Origin: Mixophyes australis
Taxonomy: Eukaryota; Chordata; Amphibia; Anura; Limnodynastidae
Assembly (NCBI GenBank): GCA_036250195.1
Contig: JAVHZZ010000001.1
Location: 394,564,283-394,628,282, forward strand
Reading direction: 5' to 3'
DNA: 64,000 bases
Shown here: positions 48,526-61,070 of the stretch, piece by piece
How positions within the stretch are numbered: the first letter of the stretch is position 1
Layout: the number at the start of each line of letters is the position of its first letter
The notes under the pieces: generated by a model
Told to the model about the DNA's origin: nothing
Seen by the model: the letters and a program-made list of their open reading frames with translations, nothing else
Database searches by the model: none
Program-made: the position numbers and the translations under genes

Positions 48526-49869
48526 GTAGCCGGTATATAACAGCCTTTACAAATTCATTTTCAAAACTGCATTGCTAATTAACTCATGATGCGTATATAT
48601 TGTAAATGTTCTACTGATGTAAGCAGCAGAAATAAAAAAGCAAAGCAGTTTGTTCTATTGAGACTGAATCCAGCCTGGTGCAAACTACTTGAATCTGGGC
48701 TTTCCTTATGCCCCATCTACCCATCCATCACCATAGCTGAGCCATATTTTGGGTTAGGAAAGTGACTGTGTGAGCCAACAGCTTCCTATTGGCCCCCATG
48801 ATCACACCCTATAGGCTGTATGTGCACAGTAACTTTTAATAAAAAAAGCTGTGCAGGCTGGGTAGGAATGGACTGCCCTTTCACACCACTCGGCTACACA
48901 AACAGCACCAGTTTATGCTGAGAATGTGCAGACAGCTCAGGCAGGGGAGGCAATGAAGCAAACACACTTGTGCTTGAGGTAGCTGTCATCAGCCATTCTT
49001 CCACAGTTTAAAAACATATTGGTAACACAATGTCAATTTGTATGTTTGCTTGAAATTCAGACTGTAAGCTCTGCTGTACTACATAATTTGTTTGCACTGT
49101 ATAAGTAATGGTAAATAAATAATGGAATAAAAAAAAAAGTTGCTCTGGACTGTGTAAGGTAGATTAAGGAGAGGGCATATTTTGTGTGCCAGCTACAAAA
49201 GGATTTCTATATTAGAACCACTGTACGCTGGGGCAATAGGGGCACAATGTCAATTTTTATTTAGATTGAAGAAAAATTAAGACTATATTTCAGTAAAGCT
49301 GCTGAAACAGTATGGTTTACATTGGCTTTGACATGTCAACCCTTAAAAATGAAAATGTTTTCAAGTAATTTCTGTAAAAAAAAAATATCTGTCATTCTTG
49401 GAATCCAATACTGGTTCATTTTAAGAAAAGTCAGCTTCTGTACACTGCCAGTTAAGAGATTAGTGTGACAATCTGTAGGTTGCACGCTATCAACCGGAGA
49501 GCTCAATTATAGGATAGCCAGGTTAACCAGTACCAGAAACATTTTCAATTTGAGAAAATGGAGAAGATCAGGGTCATGGCTCATAAAATTAGAGTCCCTA
49601 ATGTGCACATCAAGCATGCTGCATTACAACCCTCTCAAATCTCATTTCTTCTAGAGGAGGATCGGCAGAAATGATTTCTTAGTCCTCAAGGGGAAGTGCA
49701 TTTTCTGGCCCAAACACCCTGCTACTGCCAGCACATGCACCGCCACAGTTGCCAAATCAATCAGTAGAAATACTGAGTGACTCTGTTTATGTGAACAGTA
49801 TTTGTTCTCAGACAAAGATCAGCAAGGCAAGACATCACCTGAAGGTGGAGTAAACTGCAACATGAAAAT
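48524..49869. other. non-coding DNA with a SINE-tail relic
   Basis: 48995-49125 keeps SINE/LINE-tail strings (TTCCACAGTTTAAAAACATA, CAGACTGTAAGCTCTGC, AATAAATAATGG) in a degraded state. The rest is not recognised. Confidence 0.45.
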
Positions 49870-51019
49870 TGTCAGACGCCGTCTTCGTGCTATGTCTGCC
49901 GCACAGAGACGGACGTCTGCTTCTGTGACAGAGCGCTCGGTTGCCACGCAACCGGGTGTACTTCCGGGTCAGCGGTCGCGCGTTCCGTTGCTAGGCAATG
50001 GAACGCTTTCCAGTAACTCCGGCGGTGGTGTTTAACGTCACCACCGCCAATGATTGGACTACACCTGTATAAAAGCCTCACTCTGGCACATGGAGAGTGC
50101 CAGAGTATTAGGTCTCATCCTAGCTCCAGCGTTCCTGTGTACTGTTTCCAGCGCTTCCTGTGTATTACCCGGCTTGTTACTTACTACTCCTGTTCTGTGC
50201 TCCCTGTGAACTTGACTTCGGCTTGATATTTGATTCTTCCTCCTGGCTACCCTGACTACGGCAACCCACAGAACTAGATGACAGAGATCTTCGCCTATAG
50301 CAGCCGCCTTTCCCTTAGAGCTTGACGCGCTCACCGGTACTCAGATGCCTCCAGGACTTAGCTCCAAGTGTAGTGTGGGTTGGTAATGCAGGACCACAGC
50401 GGCAGGCCAGGAGACTGGTAGAAAGCAGTGGGTAGTCAAACGATAGCCAAGGTCTAGGGTCACAGGCAAGCAGGATGGTCAGTAAACATGCCAGAAGTTG
50501 GGGTCACGGGCAAAGTAGCAGGGTCCAAAGTACAAGCCAAAAGAGTAAGGGTCACAAGAAAGCAGGCAGGGTCCAAATCCAAGCAGGGGGATCAAAACAC
50601 GGGAGATCCAAACAAAGTCTCCACAGGACAGGAACAAAGAGGCAACAGCAGTTCAGCAAGACTGGACAGAAAAGCTATAACCGGCAGTGAGGCTGCAGAC
50701 CTCACTGCCTTAAATACTCAGAGAGACCAATCAGGGCTTGTCCCTGAACTAGACACACACGCAGGCTAATGCACGTTAATTCAGCCCACAGGCTGGAACT
50801 AATTAATATTACCTACTGAGCGCGCGCGCCCGGCTTTTTACATTGCCGGGACGCGGCACTGAAGAAGCATCTGGCCATTGCCTTAGCAACGGTTGAGTGC
50901 TGGTCAGGGGGCACAGGAAGAAGAAGCATCTGGCCATTGCCTTAGCAACGGTTGAGTGCTGGTCAGGGGGCACAGGAAGCGAACTGCGGCAGCTGTGGGT
51001 AGCGCCGCGGCTCGTGACA
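49870..51019. repeat. LTR-like element with TGTCA/TGACA ends
   Basis: It begins TGTCAGACGCCG and ends CGGCTCGTGACA. A promoter-like TGTATAAAAGCC lies at 50064-50076. Upstream are strong hairpins (GGCGGTGGTG/CACCACCGCC at 50021-50048; CGTTCCGTTGC with a near-complement up to 50005). No 5-bp duplication matches at the flanks, so it may be two abutting LTR pieces rather than one solo LTR. 50350-50700 repeats AAGCAGG/GGTCACAGG phrases. Confidence 0.5.
50862..50979. repeat. 59-bp tandem duplication
   Basis: AAGAAGCATCTGGCCATTGC and the following 39 bases are repeated exactly at 50862-50920 and 50921-50979. Confidence 0.97.
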
Positions 51020-52779
51020 CTTTTACTTTACAATTTCTGAATAATGATGCATATTTCTGATAATGATGCCCATACCATCTGGCAAACTGCCCCTTTTGGC
51101 TGTAACATCTTGTTATTAGCCCTAGGAATGTTGAGAAGGTCAATTAAGAAGTTTATCAGAAACAACATACTGTAGCTAAGGTATTATCAGTATCAGTAAA
51201 TGTTGTATCTCATTTACTACCTTGTTTTTCAATAAACAATGTGCAGCTGCCAAATGTCTAAAATGTCTAATATCTCATTTATTCTTCACCATAGAATAAT
51301 AATAAAATAAATATTCAGTAGCATTCAACTATTTCCATCAACCACCACCACTAGTTTGAGCACTTTGTTGGGATAATGATGCTGTTAATGCTACTTGTGA
51401 GTCTTTTTCAAGATGCTGTCTTCTTTGGCCTTACCCTGCTTCTATCTCATACTCTACACAATTTAATGTTTGGTGCAATTAGAACAAACTCCATTCCCTG
51501 TCACAGTCCTGTGGAAAAATCACTAATGCTGTGTTTGAAAAGACGATCTAATATAGTGGTACAAAGGTAATCATCTTGTTTCTTTATTGACTTGGCATGG
51601 TTATTATTTTTCAAACACTTTAGCACAGAATCAGCAATTGCAACTACTTTATGGCTCCCGGGAGCAGCAGCACTATTATATTATCCCTATGGCCATATTG
51701 TCATTGTTATACTGCAAAGTGATTAAAGGATTCTCAAGGAAGAATATCTGAGGAATTCTGAGATTCATAGTAGCATCATTCCTACTGACTGCATTGGTAG
51801 CCTACTTAAGGTGTGCAAACAGCTGTCATAAGTCATCCATGAATTGTTGTTGTCTAGGATGTATGATGTATGTCGACCCACTCAGCAGCCTGGAATGTTC
51901 AATGCTATAGTCATTTATTGCTTTTTGTTGCTCAAGAAGCCACACAAGCATATTGAAAGTGCTCTAACATCTGGCATAAAGCTTATGTAATGGCAATTTA
52001 TTCCTAATCTGAAGTATATATATCATGTTCTGGGCTGTGTAGGATAAATTAAAGTGAGAGCAGATTTTGCGTGCCGGTGTATGCTGGTGGAAGAGTGGAG
52101 GATGTCTGTCAGTCTGTAAATAATACCTGGGGACACAATTGCTGATCCATTATCATTATAACTATCCCCTGCATTATAAATAATTAAGAAAAAGCTTAAT
52201 TTTTTTAAACTAACATTTCAGAGTATTCTGTTCTGTACAGTGGTAGGAATTCACAAATAAGGCCAATTTTATGTGACGGTATAATAAAATGTGAATAATT
52301 TCTAGAGCACCTGTACTGTGTATTAAAGTTTAGTGAAAATAAACTCTACAAAAGTATATATAACAACCTATACTGATAAATTTTCAAAATAGCTCTACTG
52401 ATAAATTCACAAAGCATACATATTGTAAATGTGTACTGATGTGCAAAGAAAATTAACCCAGACAATTAATTCATTGATATTTCAGAGTCAGTGTCTATGC
52501 ACATCCTAGGTGTGGACATTTTAAGAAGGCTCAAATTATATATGCAGGCAATAAATACTGTTTTCGCTTACACACGCTAGCAGAAGGCCAGCTCAATCAT
52601 TGCATAGGCAGCAAGTAGATAAGGGCCACTTGACAAGCTAAAGATGTTCTTGTCCAAAACCTTCCCTTTTCAAGGTGCCAGAAGAAATGTAGAAATCCAA
52701 AATTTCTTCCCACGAAGGTCCAACGTAGAAATAATTTTTTAGTAAAGTGTATAAAGTGTAAATAGCTCTTGCTAGATGT
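51020..52779. other. non-coding DNA
   Basis: Nothing recognised. The 64-codon frame at 51376-51570 is hydrophobic but has no known domain. Confidence 0.5.
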
Positions 52780-53505
52780 ACACCCCTATACCTGGGAGGA
52801 GAAAAAGAGGAGGGATCAGAATTAAAGGCTCCCTATTTAAGAATGAGTGCTCTCGTACAATACCCACCCCTTGAAGAAGTCTAATAGGACGAAACGCGTT
52901 GGGTGGGACCTTATTGGCCCTGGATTGGGACACTTACGTACCAGAGGTTGTGTGCACAACTCATCATATTGGAAGTAGATGTGCCTTCCAGAGGACAGCG
53001 GGATTGAAGCACACGCCGGTATTAGACCAGACAGTGGGACTGGTACGGTCTATTACACACAGCTCCGGGTCAGTGAGTAATACGGAAGTTTTAGGATTGC
53101 TTGGAACAAGGACGGATCACAATTTATTACTGCTAATATTATTATGACTTTGAAGTTCATCCATCAACGCACCATTATTGATTATGGACGTATATATTTG
53201 TATTATAGTTATCCTTTGGTACATTTATTAATTTTTATCTGGAATTTTAATGAATGTATTGTTTCAATTGAATGTAATAAATAGAAGCATTTTGTATGAA
53301 GGTGACTATCTACTATTAATGCTAGGGGTTGTGCGCTCTCTTCAGTACGATATATCTATCATATAGAGGGATCTATATTGAGCCGCACCCCCGGTGCATG
53401 AATTGTGCTGAATATGATTTTTGGATATTTAACTGATATCAAGAGTATAATTATACAGTGTACATTGGATTGGTGTAGCGCTAATTTTTTGTTTTATTTT
53501 TCAAA
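52780..53505 (+). repeat. probable retroelement fragment carrying a hammerhead-like motif
   Basis: Composition changes near 52780 and a GC-richer block (52860-53110) follows, then an AT-rich tail ending near GGTGTAGCGCTAATTTTTTG. No reverse transcriptase is present. The motif at 52863-52907 suggests a Penelope-like or retrozyme-like non-autonomous element, as hammerheads are known in those families. Boundaries are uncertain. Confidence 0.45.
52863..52907 (+). ncRNA. hammerhead-ribozyme-like motif
   Basis: Stem I can form between CCCACCC (52863-52869) and GGGTGGG (52901-52907), seven perfect pairs. CTTGAAGA (52870-52877) is a CUGANGA-like core with one extra U. Stem II is GTCT/GGAC around AATA (52879-52890). 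GAAA (52891-52894) matches the second core. ACGCGT (52894-52899) is a palindrome that could give a stem III of the two-molecule kind, followed by U at the cleavage position. The extra U and one extra A before stem II may weaken activity. Confidence 0.5.
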
Positions 53506-53559
53506 ACCACCACTTTACAAACCGCCATCGTGATTTTAACAATGATGAACATACAATCA

Positions 53560-54242
53560 ACCAGATTTACTAAGCTGGGGCTTTCAAAACCACCGCAAAA
53601 CAGCCATCCAAACAGCCAAAATGTGAGCAGTGATAGTGAGTGGTGAGATTGCTCAAGCTGCATGTTCTTCGAGCTATTTTGCCATTCAGAAAATAAGAGA
53701 AAGCACCTTTGACATTTAAATTATTTGGGAAAGCATTATTTATTGATTAAGGGGCAAAATTAATTTAATATTAACTTACGAGGGAATTTTTTTTTATATT
53801 TCTTTTGAAGGGACACTATTATAGCATTATTTTATAGGGAAAATGTGAATATATAATAATATTAACTGATTGGTAAGGGTGGATATAATTATTTATGTTG
53901 CACATTTTGGCATTACATAGTGCCCGAATAATATAGTAATTAAATATTTTTGTCTCCCTAATATAATTATTATTTTTTCCCCCATAAGTTATTATTAAAT
54001 TAATTTTGCCCTTTAATCAATTAAAAATAATTGTCCAAATAATTTAAATGTCAATAGTGCTTTCTCTTATGTCCTGAATGACAAACTAGTTAAAACAGCA
54101 TGTTTGAGCTATCAAGCAGGTATTAAAACTGTCCAGTCCTGTCTTTTAGATGACGGTTTTGATGCTGGTTTTAACCAAACCGCCGACGATGGGTGGCGGT
54201 TTCAAATCTCCACCAAACTCGATTCTTAATAAATCTAACCCC
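53560..54242. mobile_element. 683-bp foldback element
   Basis: Outer ends ACCAGATTTACTAAGC and GATTTATTAAGAATC-like in reverse. Long inner arms lie at about 53697-53780 and 53990-54072, both reading AGAGAAAGCAC, GACATTTAAATTATTTGG, GATTAA and GGGCAAAATTAATTTAATA in mirrored order. The centre is AT-rich. The outer ends resemble those of the CCAAT-arm MITE at 17291. No protein is encoded. Confidence 0.8.
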
Positions 54243-55466
54243 AAGAGTTAATTAGCCATCTTGGCTAATGCCAGCCAAAATTTCAATTAGGGTAACCTGT
54301 AATGGAGAAGATCAGTTTCATGGCTCAAAAATGTTGTGTTGCAAATGTTTACATCAACCATATTTTATGCATTACAACTCCTGGAACATGATGCTATTGG
54401 GAGAGGATCTGCAGAAACTAGTTCTTGAATTAATCACCAAAGAAAAGTGCCTCTACTGACCCCAAGCACCCTGTAATTGTTACCACTTCTGCTATGACAA
54501 GTACCTCAACCACCATACAGTTGCTCGCTCTATACATTTTTAGCCATAGCCCAGTAGATTAATACATATTTAAAAACAGTAACTAATTCAAAAAGGTCTG
54601 TCTTATGGTCTGAAAATATACAATATATATTTAGCAGTGAGAACTAAATGTATAATCCCTGTAGTATTATCTGTATACCACTATAATTTTGACCTAAAAT
54701 GTGATCTCCTCTTCTTCAAAGTCCTAATAACAGATAGGACTGTTAGGTTAATTGGCTGTTATTAAATTGACCTTCGTATCTCTATCTTAGTATTTATTGG
54801 AGTTACCAACTCTTGATGAAAATAATGTATACAGTTTATTTCATGGTAGAGTGGTGTTCCAATATAAAAAACATTTGTTGTAGATATGGTTTCTATAAAA
54901 CATTATTTGCTACAGATTTGTCTTAGCAGAAAGATTATTGTATTTTTTATCTTATCTAGCATTTACAGCAACAAATAGGAAGATATGGGGGCCAAAAGTT
55001 ACATGTATTAAAATACTGAGGCAGCACTTCCTTTGTTGTTGCTTTGATTTAGCTTATCCTTATAATATCAGTGCAACGCTTTCACGCAAGTTAATGCATG
55101 ATTGACAGGTAACAGACAAGACACCACTAAAAGCAAGCTGTATAATGCACCATGCTGGCACTTTCATTTCAAAACCACAAAAAATACTATTAATCATGAT
55201 AGTTGTTAGTGTGCCTCCTGATATTTTCCACAGGTTTATTTGGGTTGTGAACACTAATGGTCCTGATGTTATTCGCCAGGGGACCCAACAATGAGAATTT
55301 CTAGAGTGATGTTGAAGTCAAATAATGCACTGTTTAATCTAATTTATGGCTTAAACTAACCACTATGCAAGGTGTACATAAAAATGTACTTTTCCACTGA
55401 AGAGCAACTGTAGTGTGCAAAAAGCTTCCTATTAAATTTTCTTGCCTGACCTGATCTCCAGGAAGA
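54243..55466. other. non-coding DNA
   Basis: Nothing recognised. Confidence 0.5.
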
Positions 55467-55629
55467 ATCCCCCAGCACACTGCTACAACCAGCAAAGGAG
55501 CTGCCATTTCTACTTGTACATAAAAATGCAGAAGTCTCAGTTGCACACATTTGCAAATGTATGGAAAGCCAGCCGCCACTCCACAGCGCTTTGCTGCTCC
55601 TTTGCTGGTTGTAGCAGTATGCTGGGGAT
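55467..55629. repeat. inverted repeat with about 34-bp arms and a 94-base loop
   Basis: Left ATCCCCCAGCACACTGCTAC continuing to AGCAAAGGAGC (55467-55501); the right arm at 55596-55629 is its near-perfect complement. No target duplication was identified. Confidence 0.85.
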
Positions 55630-57577
55630 TTTTTCTCTGTGTTTGCTCCTTTCAGGATAACCCCACCATTTGAAGCACTTGCTATGAACCTATAAATTAA
55701 TTGAGCCACTTCCACTTCTGTACTCACCTGATCTCCACCAGCTCTGAGCTGGTTTGAATTTGATTGTGAAACGAGTTTGATAACACCTTAACCACACTGT
55801 CCCTCATTGCTCACAAAATGTAGAGCATAACAATATGTACTTTTTGTAGCCCTGTTTATGATCCCCAGCTCCCCAGAGTACAACTGCAGTGTCTAATTAC
55901 ATGTGGATAAAGGGAGATTGTAGCCATGCCTATATAGAAGACTTTTTTACTATATGCTACCCATCATAAAAAAAAGTATATTGTTTATTGTATCTTGATG
56001 ATATTGCAGTGAAGCTGTTATTCATTTTTGTTAAAGTGAAACTCAGTGGGTTATGGGTGAAGATCAGGTGGTGTCCAGAATACAGGTGAAGGAGCTGTAG
56101 CTGCATTCACTCTTTCTCTACAGAAAGTCCTAAACAGCTTAAAGCTAGGTCTGGCTAAAAAAAAGCTTGTAAGGAAGATAACATTCCTCTTTAAATAAGA
56201 GAGAAACATAACTGTGGAAAAAAATCCAGGTACCTTGTCATGGACTAGATTTTTGGTTGATATACTTATATTGCACTTTCATTGTGGATCCACAAAGGTA
56301 TAAGTGTTTTTATTTGGCTTTAAAGTTTGAACCAGAACATGTCTGTTTGTGGTTCTCTATTTAAGCTAAATCAATTTTGCTTGTTAATTTTAAATTATTG
56401 GTTATTAAATGTAGAGTTTTATTTACTTTCACATAACACTGCTCTGACTATATATTATTCTCCATTCATAAATCTGTTATGTTGTGCACTTGGAATCATT
56501 GTAAAAGCAGAAGTCAAGAGGATTGCCAAAATAGAGCTCTTCTCCACAACAAGGATTTCCATTGTTCAGTTACCGACTGGGAGCAAATAAAAGATTTAAA
56601 TAGGCAGCTCCCTTCACTCGAAACAGCAACAAAGGTGCACACAGTTAAGCAATCATTTCCCACTAAGTACTCATGGAAACCACACCACAGAGGATGAAGG
56701 AAACAATAATTGTCCAGTAAGGTTTCTACCTTCTAATAGGGTAATACAAACCAAAAGGAAGATAATAATTCGCAACACGAAGAAGACACACAGGGGTGAA
56801 AATGTGACAGCACCAGGTATGTAACACTATTCTTCATAGTATTTAAAATCGTTTTTTTAATTTTGTTAATTATTTAACCAACTAAATTAGAACTTTGATT
56901 GCTTTAACTCATTCTTTGTTGAAAACAATGATTTGGGAGTGTGATTACAGGCACCAATGGAGTCCGGTATGGGGGGAAGCTACAATGCAAATCTGGTTCT
57001 TCCTAAATTCACCCAATAACAGGAGCTCATGGTTTAATGCAAGATTTATTAAATATTTTTACCAAGCAATAATCTTTGAATAATTTTTGTACCAAAGGAT
57101 TCAGTACTTAATTAAAAATGTTCTTCATTTAACTCCTTAACTTTGTATTAACTTAACTGGTATTATGCATTACATTTGTGTGCAAATGATCATGGTGACT
57201 CATTATCTGGGTCTCAAACCAGTTGTTATGAAGTACTTCATTTTATATTTTCTGACTGTCTAATGTCCAGTGAAGAGGTTTTAAAGTTTGCCCCTGGAAA
57301 TGTCCCTGTTTTCCAAATGCCTAATAAAATCTGCCTTTTTACTGCATAATAGATGAAATTCTTGCAATCTATTCTTCTTTTGTTAGCTTTAGAAGTTCAC
57401 ATTTCTTCAAAAGAAGTAGATAAACTAAAAGTATGCTATTATTACATTTCTCAAACATGACATTATGTGTATTATAATGCTCCAAGGTCCTCTGAAACAC
57501 TGTAAGATGTAACCTGCATGGATGTACTAGTCCAGTAACAAAGTGTCCCTGATGTGATGCAAAGTGTTCCTGATGTT
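55630..57577. other. non-coding DNA
   Basis: Nothing recognised over about 1.9 kb. Confidence 0.5.
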
Positions 57578-58080
57578 GTCACGAAAAAATTGCTACAAAG
57601 TAGAATTCCAAGTAACAGCCAGAATTAGCTCTATCAAGCCCCCAGGTTTTCACCAAGAACCACTGCAAGGTGGTATGGACTGTGCACCTGGGAGCTTGTA
57701 GGTCGCAGCCTTCTGAACTGCTTTCTGGTGTCATGACAAGAGATGGTCATAGAAGCACAAGATAAAAACTAGGTAAAGTCAACAATCTGGGGTCTGGTAC
57801 TTGCAAAGTGCCAATTAAGAATTCAAGAGCGTGGTTAAATATCTACCCAAGGTCAAAGACAGGGGTGGCAATAGGAGAAGGAAAAGTAAGGGTAACACAT
57901 AAAATATGGTGGCAGAAACTGCGGTTGGGAACCTGTTGCTCTGATACTGACTCAAGTCAATGTTCAGAACTTGTAAGTAGTAAATATGAAAGTGTCATGT
58001 GCCTGCTGAATACAGCCATTGCAATCTGCAAGAAGAGAGCAACCGTCGCAGCCATGGGGTGGATGAAGCTGACCTGAATT
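57578..58080. repeat. possible LTR-like relic
   Basis: It begins TGTCACGAAAAAATTGC and has the GC-richer GGTCAAAG/GGTAACAC style of the other LTR-like regions. No end pairing, so low confidence. Confidence 0.25.
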
Positions 58081-58247
58081 TACATGTAAAGCCACCTGAC
58101 AGATGTGATGCAAATCATCTTCGTGATATGTTCAACCCCAATCATACCACATGGCAAAATTTTTTGACTATTGTCAAAATACAGAAATTACAAATACAGT
58201 GCAAAATTACTATTCTGCTAAATGGTTAAGTAAATGTGGGATCCAAA

Positions 58248-58413
58248 CAGTGGCAGGACTACCATTGGTGCAGCAGGTGCAGTGCACCATGGCCCATGGA
58301 GATAATGGGGCCCGCTGCATGGTAGATGTAGAGGATCAGGGGCCCCGGTTCCCTCTTCAACGCCTGCCAGCATCGGGGCCCAAAGGTTATATTACAGTAA
58401 CTTTGCACCTCTG
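58248..58413. repeat. hAT-end-like GGGCCC-rich fragment
   Basis: CAGTGGCAGGACTACCATTG at the left and GCACCTCTG at the right loosely resemble hAT ends, with GGGGCCC blocks inside. The flanks (GATCCAAA and TATAATGG) do not match. Confidence 0.35.
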
Positions 58414-60540
58414 TATAATGGCCTATACAATGGCATATTTAAACTTGAGTGAAATTTTGCCACAACGTTGGTCATCGCAATATAGCATTCTTTGATAAAT
58501 CAGAAATTGGAATTATTGTTATTCCAGGTATTAGTTTATTAAAATTCCTGCTATATAAACTTTTTTTTATACATAAGTAGCTGACGTTTATTTACCATGG
58601 TGGGTTAACCATATTCATTGAAGTATTGAAACTCAATAATGTGTGCTACAGTATGTAACCTAATTGCTAGAATAAAACCAAATGAATAATTACTTAACTT
58701 CAGAATGAGGCCTATGGGAATACTTCTTTAATTAAGGCTTAATTCACCAGTGATAATGAATGCAATCTCACAAACTACTGAATAACACCATTAGCATAAT
58801 GGCTGTGATACAAAAACTATAATTAGATCTGAACAGAAATGTTAAATACTACCATTGAGGTTGTAAATGAAAAATGTCTGTTTAGAAAATTGACCTTGTA
58901 GACATATTTCTGGACAATGAAAACTCATAGCCCTTGCTTATAGTACACAGCATTCCTTTTAAAATTCAGATCCTTATTAGCATTGTAGAGAAAATTACCT
59001 AACAGTTTTCGAAAGAACATTTCCTAATAATTTTGCTGTCGGTTGTATACATATCTGAGAAGTCATTTTATTTTATTTTTTTAATCTTAAATAAATAAGA
59101 ATTAGAATGATCTCGTAATATTTCTCAACACTAACTATAAATTAATATACCCAGAAGACATTACAGTTGGCAGAATGGATCCCACCAATGCACTACAGAA
59201 TGGGGTTTGCTTCCACACTCCTAATTTTGGAAGCAAATATTGGGCTATCCATGTAACATAACATTAAAACCTAGCCCTTAATTGTTTTTGGTGCAAAATG
59301 TTGGTGTTCAGTTTTTTCTCATGCTGTTAATTTTTCTTTTTTTTGATTTACATATAACAAATTTTTGCAGATAACAAATTAATAGGACATTGTAGTTGAC
59401 ATTTTAAACTATTATTAGTGTCTTAGTAGAACACTTCGAAAATAGAATGCCTGAAGCAGGCCTGAAGAATTTGGTTGAAACTAGAGTTGAGCAAGTTTGC
59501 TGCAGCACACATCAAATTTTGCTGCATAACACGACGTTTCTCACATGTGCGAAATTCTGATAATATCCTCTTCGAAATCTGTTTTTGCTTCACCATTTCA
59601 ATGAAAAGCCATTTTGCACTGTATTTGTAAAATCAGAGAGGTGCCCGACTCTGTGTCCGAGAGCTGGGTGCCACCCACATCTTGGGAGTGGAGGAGGACA
59701 TGCTGCCTACAAGGGGGCCCACTGCTGCATCTGTTAATTTAGTGCAGGGACCCTCCCCCTCAGTCCCTCACAACTCAGGAGCAGCTGTTGCCTAGAAAGG
59801 GTGTCCTCCATGTTCCTTAATTTGATACAAAGGACTCACTCCCATAATAAATCTGCTTTGGCCCAGGGCTGGTTGGACAAATAGTGTTGATGGCCCTGGG
59901 GCTAGTTGTTGGAATGGGCAAGAGCAGCAAAGCTTTGCAAGCTTATTAAATATCACAGCTGAAATGTATCCAATTCTACTGATTTGATATGATGTGCCAC
60001 ACAAACTAATATTCATTTTTGACCACTAGTTGGTCGCGATTAACACACCTATTGATCACTGAAAATTGCTGAGTTAAGGGTAGCATTTTCATTGCCATTG
60101 TCTTTCACAGACTTGTAAAATAGTGTCATACTTGCAAGCTACTGGTCAGACTCACTGCCAAAGCCTGCAACAAAAATTCATACAATTGATCTTGACAAAG
60201 TGTACTACAACTAATATTACTTCTTGTTTTAACTTATTTTGCCCATTGGCTAGTAGTGGTTTACTCACTTATTGGTTACTATGAGAACTGTTCTGTTGCA
60301 TTTAGTAACTGTCTCACAAATGACAAGCATACTGAAATCTTATACTGCCACTTCAGAACAGTATGGTGCAGCAGCTGCAGTATAGCTGTAAAGCAACTGA
60401 AATTTATACAATTAATTTTAATATTATTACAGTAAAAGAAAAGTTTTCTCACTGGCTAATAGTGGCTAACACACCCATTGATCGACAGGAGAATTGATGT
60501 GTCATATAACTATTGTGTGACGTCCATAGTATCGTATAAA
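58414..60540. other. AT-rich non-coding DNA
   Basis: Nothing recognised over about 2.1 kb. Confidence 0.5.
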
Positions 60541-61070
60541 ATAAAGATTCTCCTATGTGATCACTGTGGTTCCAAAGCACAAAGGTTTTATTCGCAATAG
60601 CATAACAAGACAAAGGTTGGTTTGCATAAGCATGCGCTAGTTAACACTAACACAAGCTTCTATCAGAACACTCTGGCTTCCAAAGCCAGAGGTGAACAAT
60701 TAGTACACAGTACAGTTGTAAAAAGCAGTGACATCACAAAGATGCACAGTTACAGTATTAAGTTCTTCATTCATAGGTCGAAGGGTCTTAACCTCCCAAG
60801 AACCAGACGTGGCATTGGTGGATTCCTCTGGTCATTCTTCCTTGAGATTACCAGGTGTCCTTCTTTAGATTCCTACCTTTAGACTATAAACTGTTTTTTA
60901 CGATCCCTGTGTACTGCCTATTTGGTGTATCAAAAACTGATATCATTTATAACTTGTGTTTGCAAGGTTACATAATGCTACATAAATAACACAGGGAACG
61001 TTCTCATGCGATTGCAAACAGAATGAGACCAAACTCGATGTAATTCATATGTTGGAAACATTAATTAGCT
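60541..61070 (-). repeat. unclassified LTR-like sequence
   Basis: TTTTATTCGC near 60585 could be a reverse-strand polyadenylation signal, followed by mixed-composition sequence. No paired ends or protein motif. 61071-61848 is AT-rich and holds nothing recognised. Confidence 0.25.

Noticed and set aside
49865..51024. Single solo LTR with target duplication
   Set aside because: The ends are LTR-like, but the flanks AAAAT and CTTTT are not a direct duplication, so only an LTR-like call is made.
58240..58421. Complete hAT MITE at 58248-58413
   Set aside because: The ends are only loosely similar, and the flanking 8-mers GATCCAAA and TATAATGG do not match.
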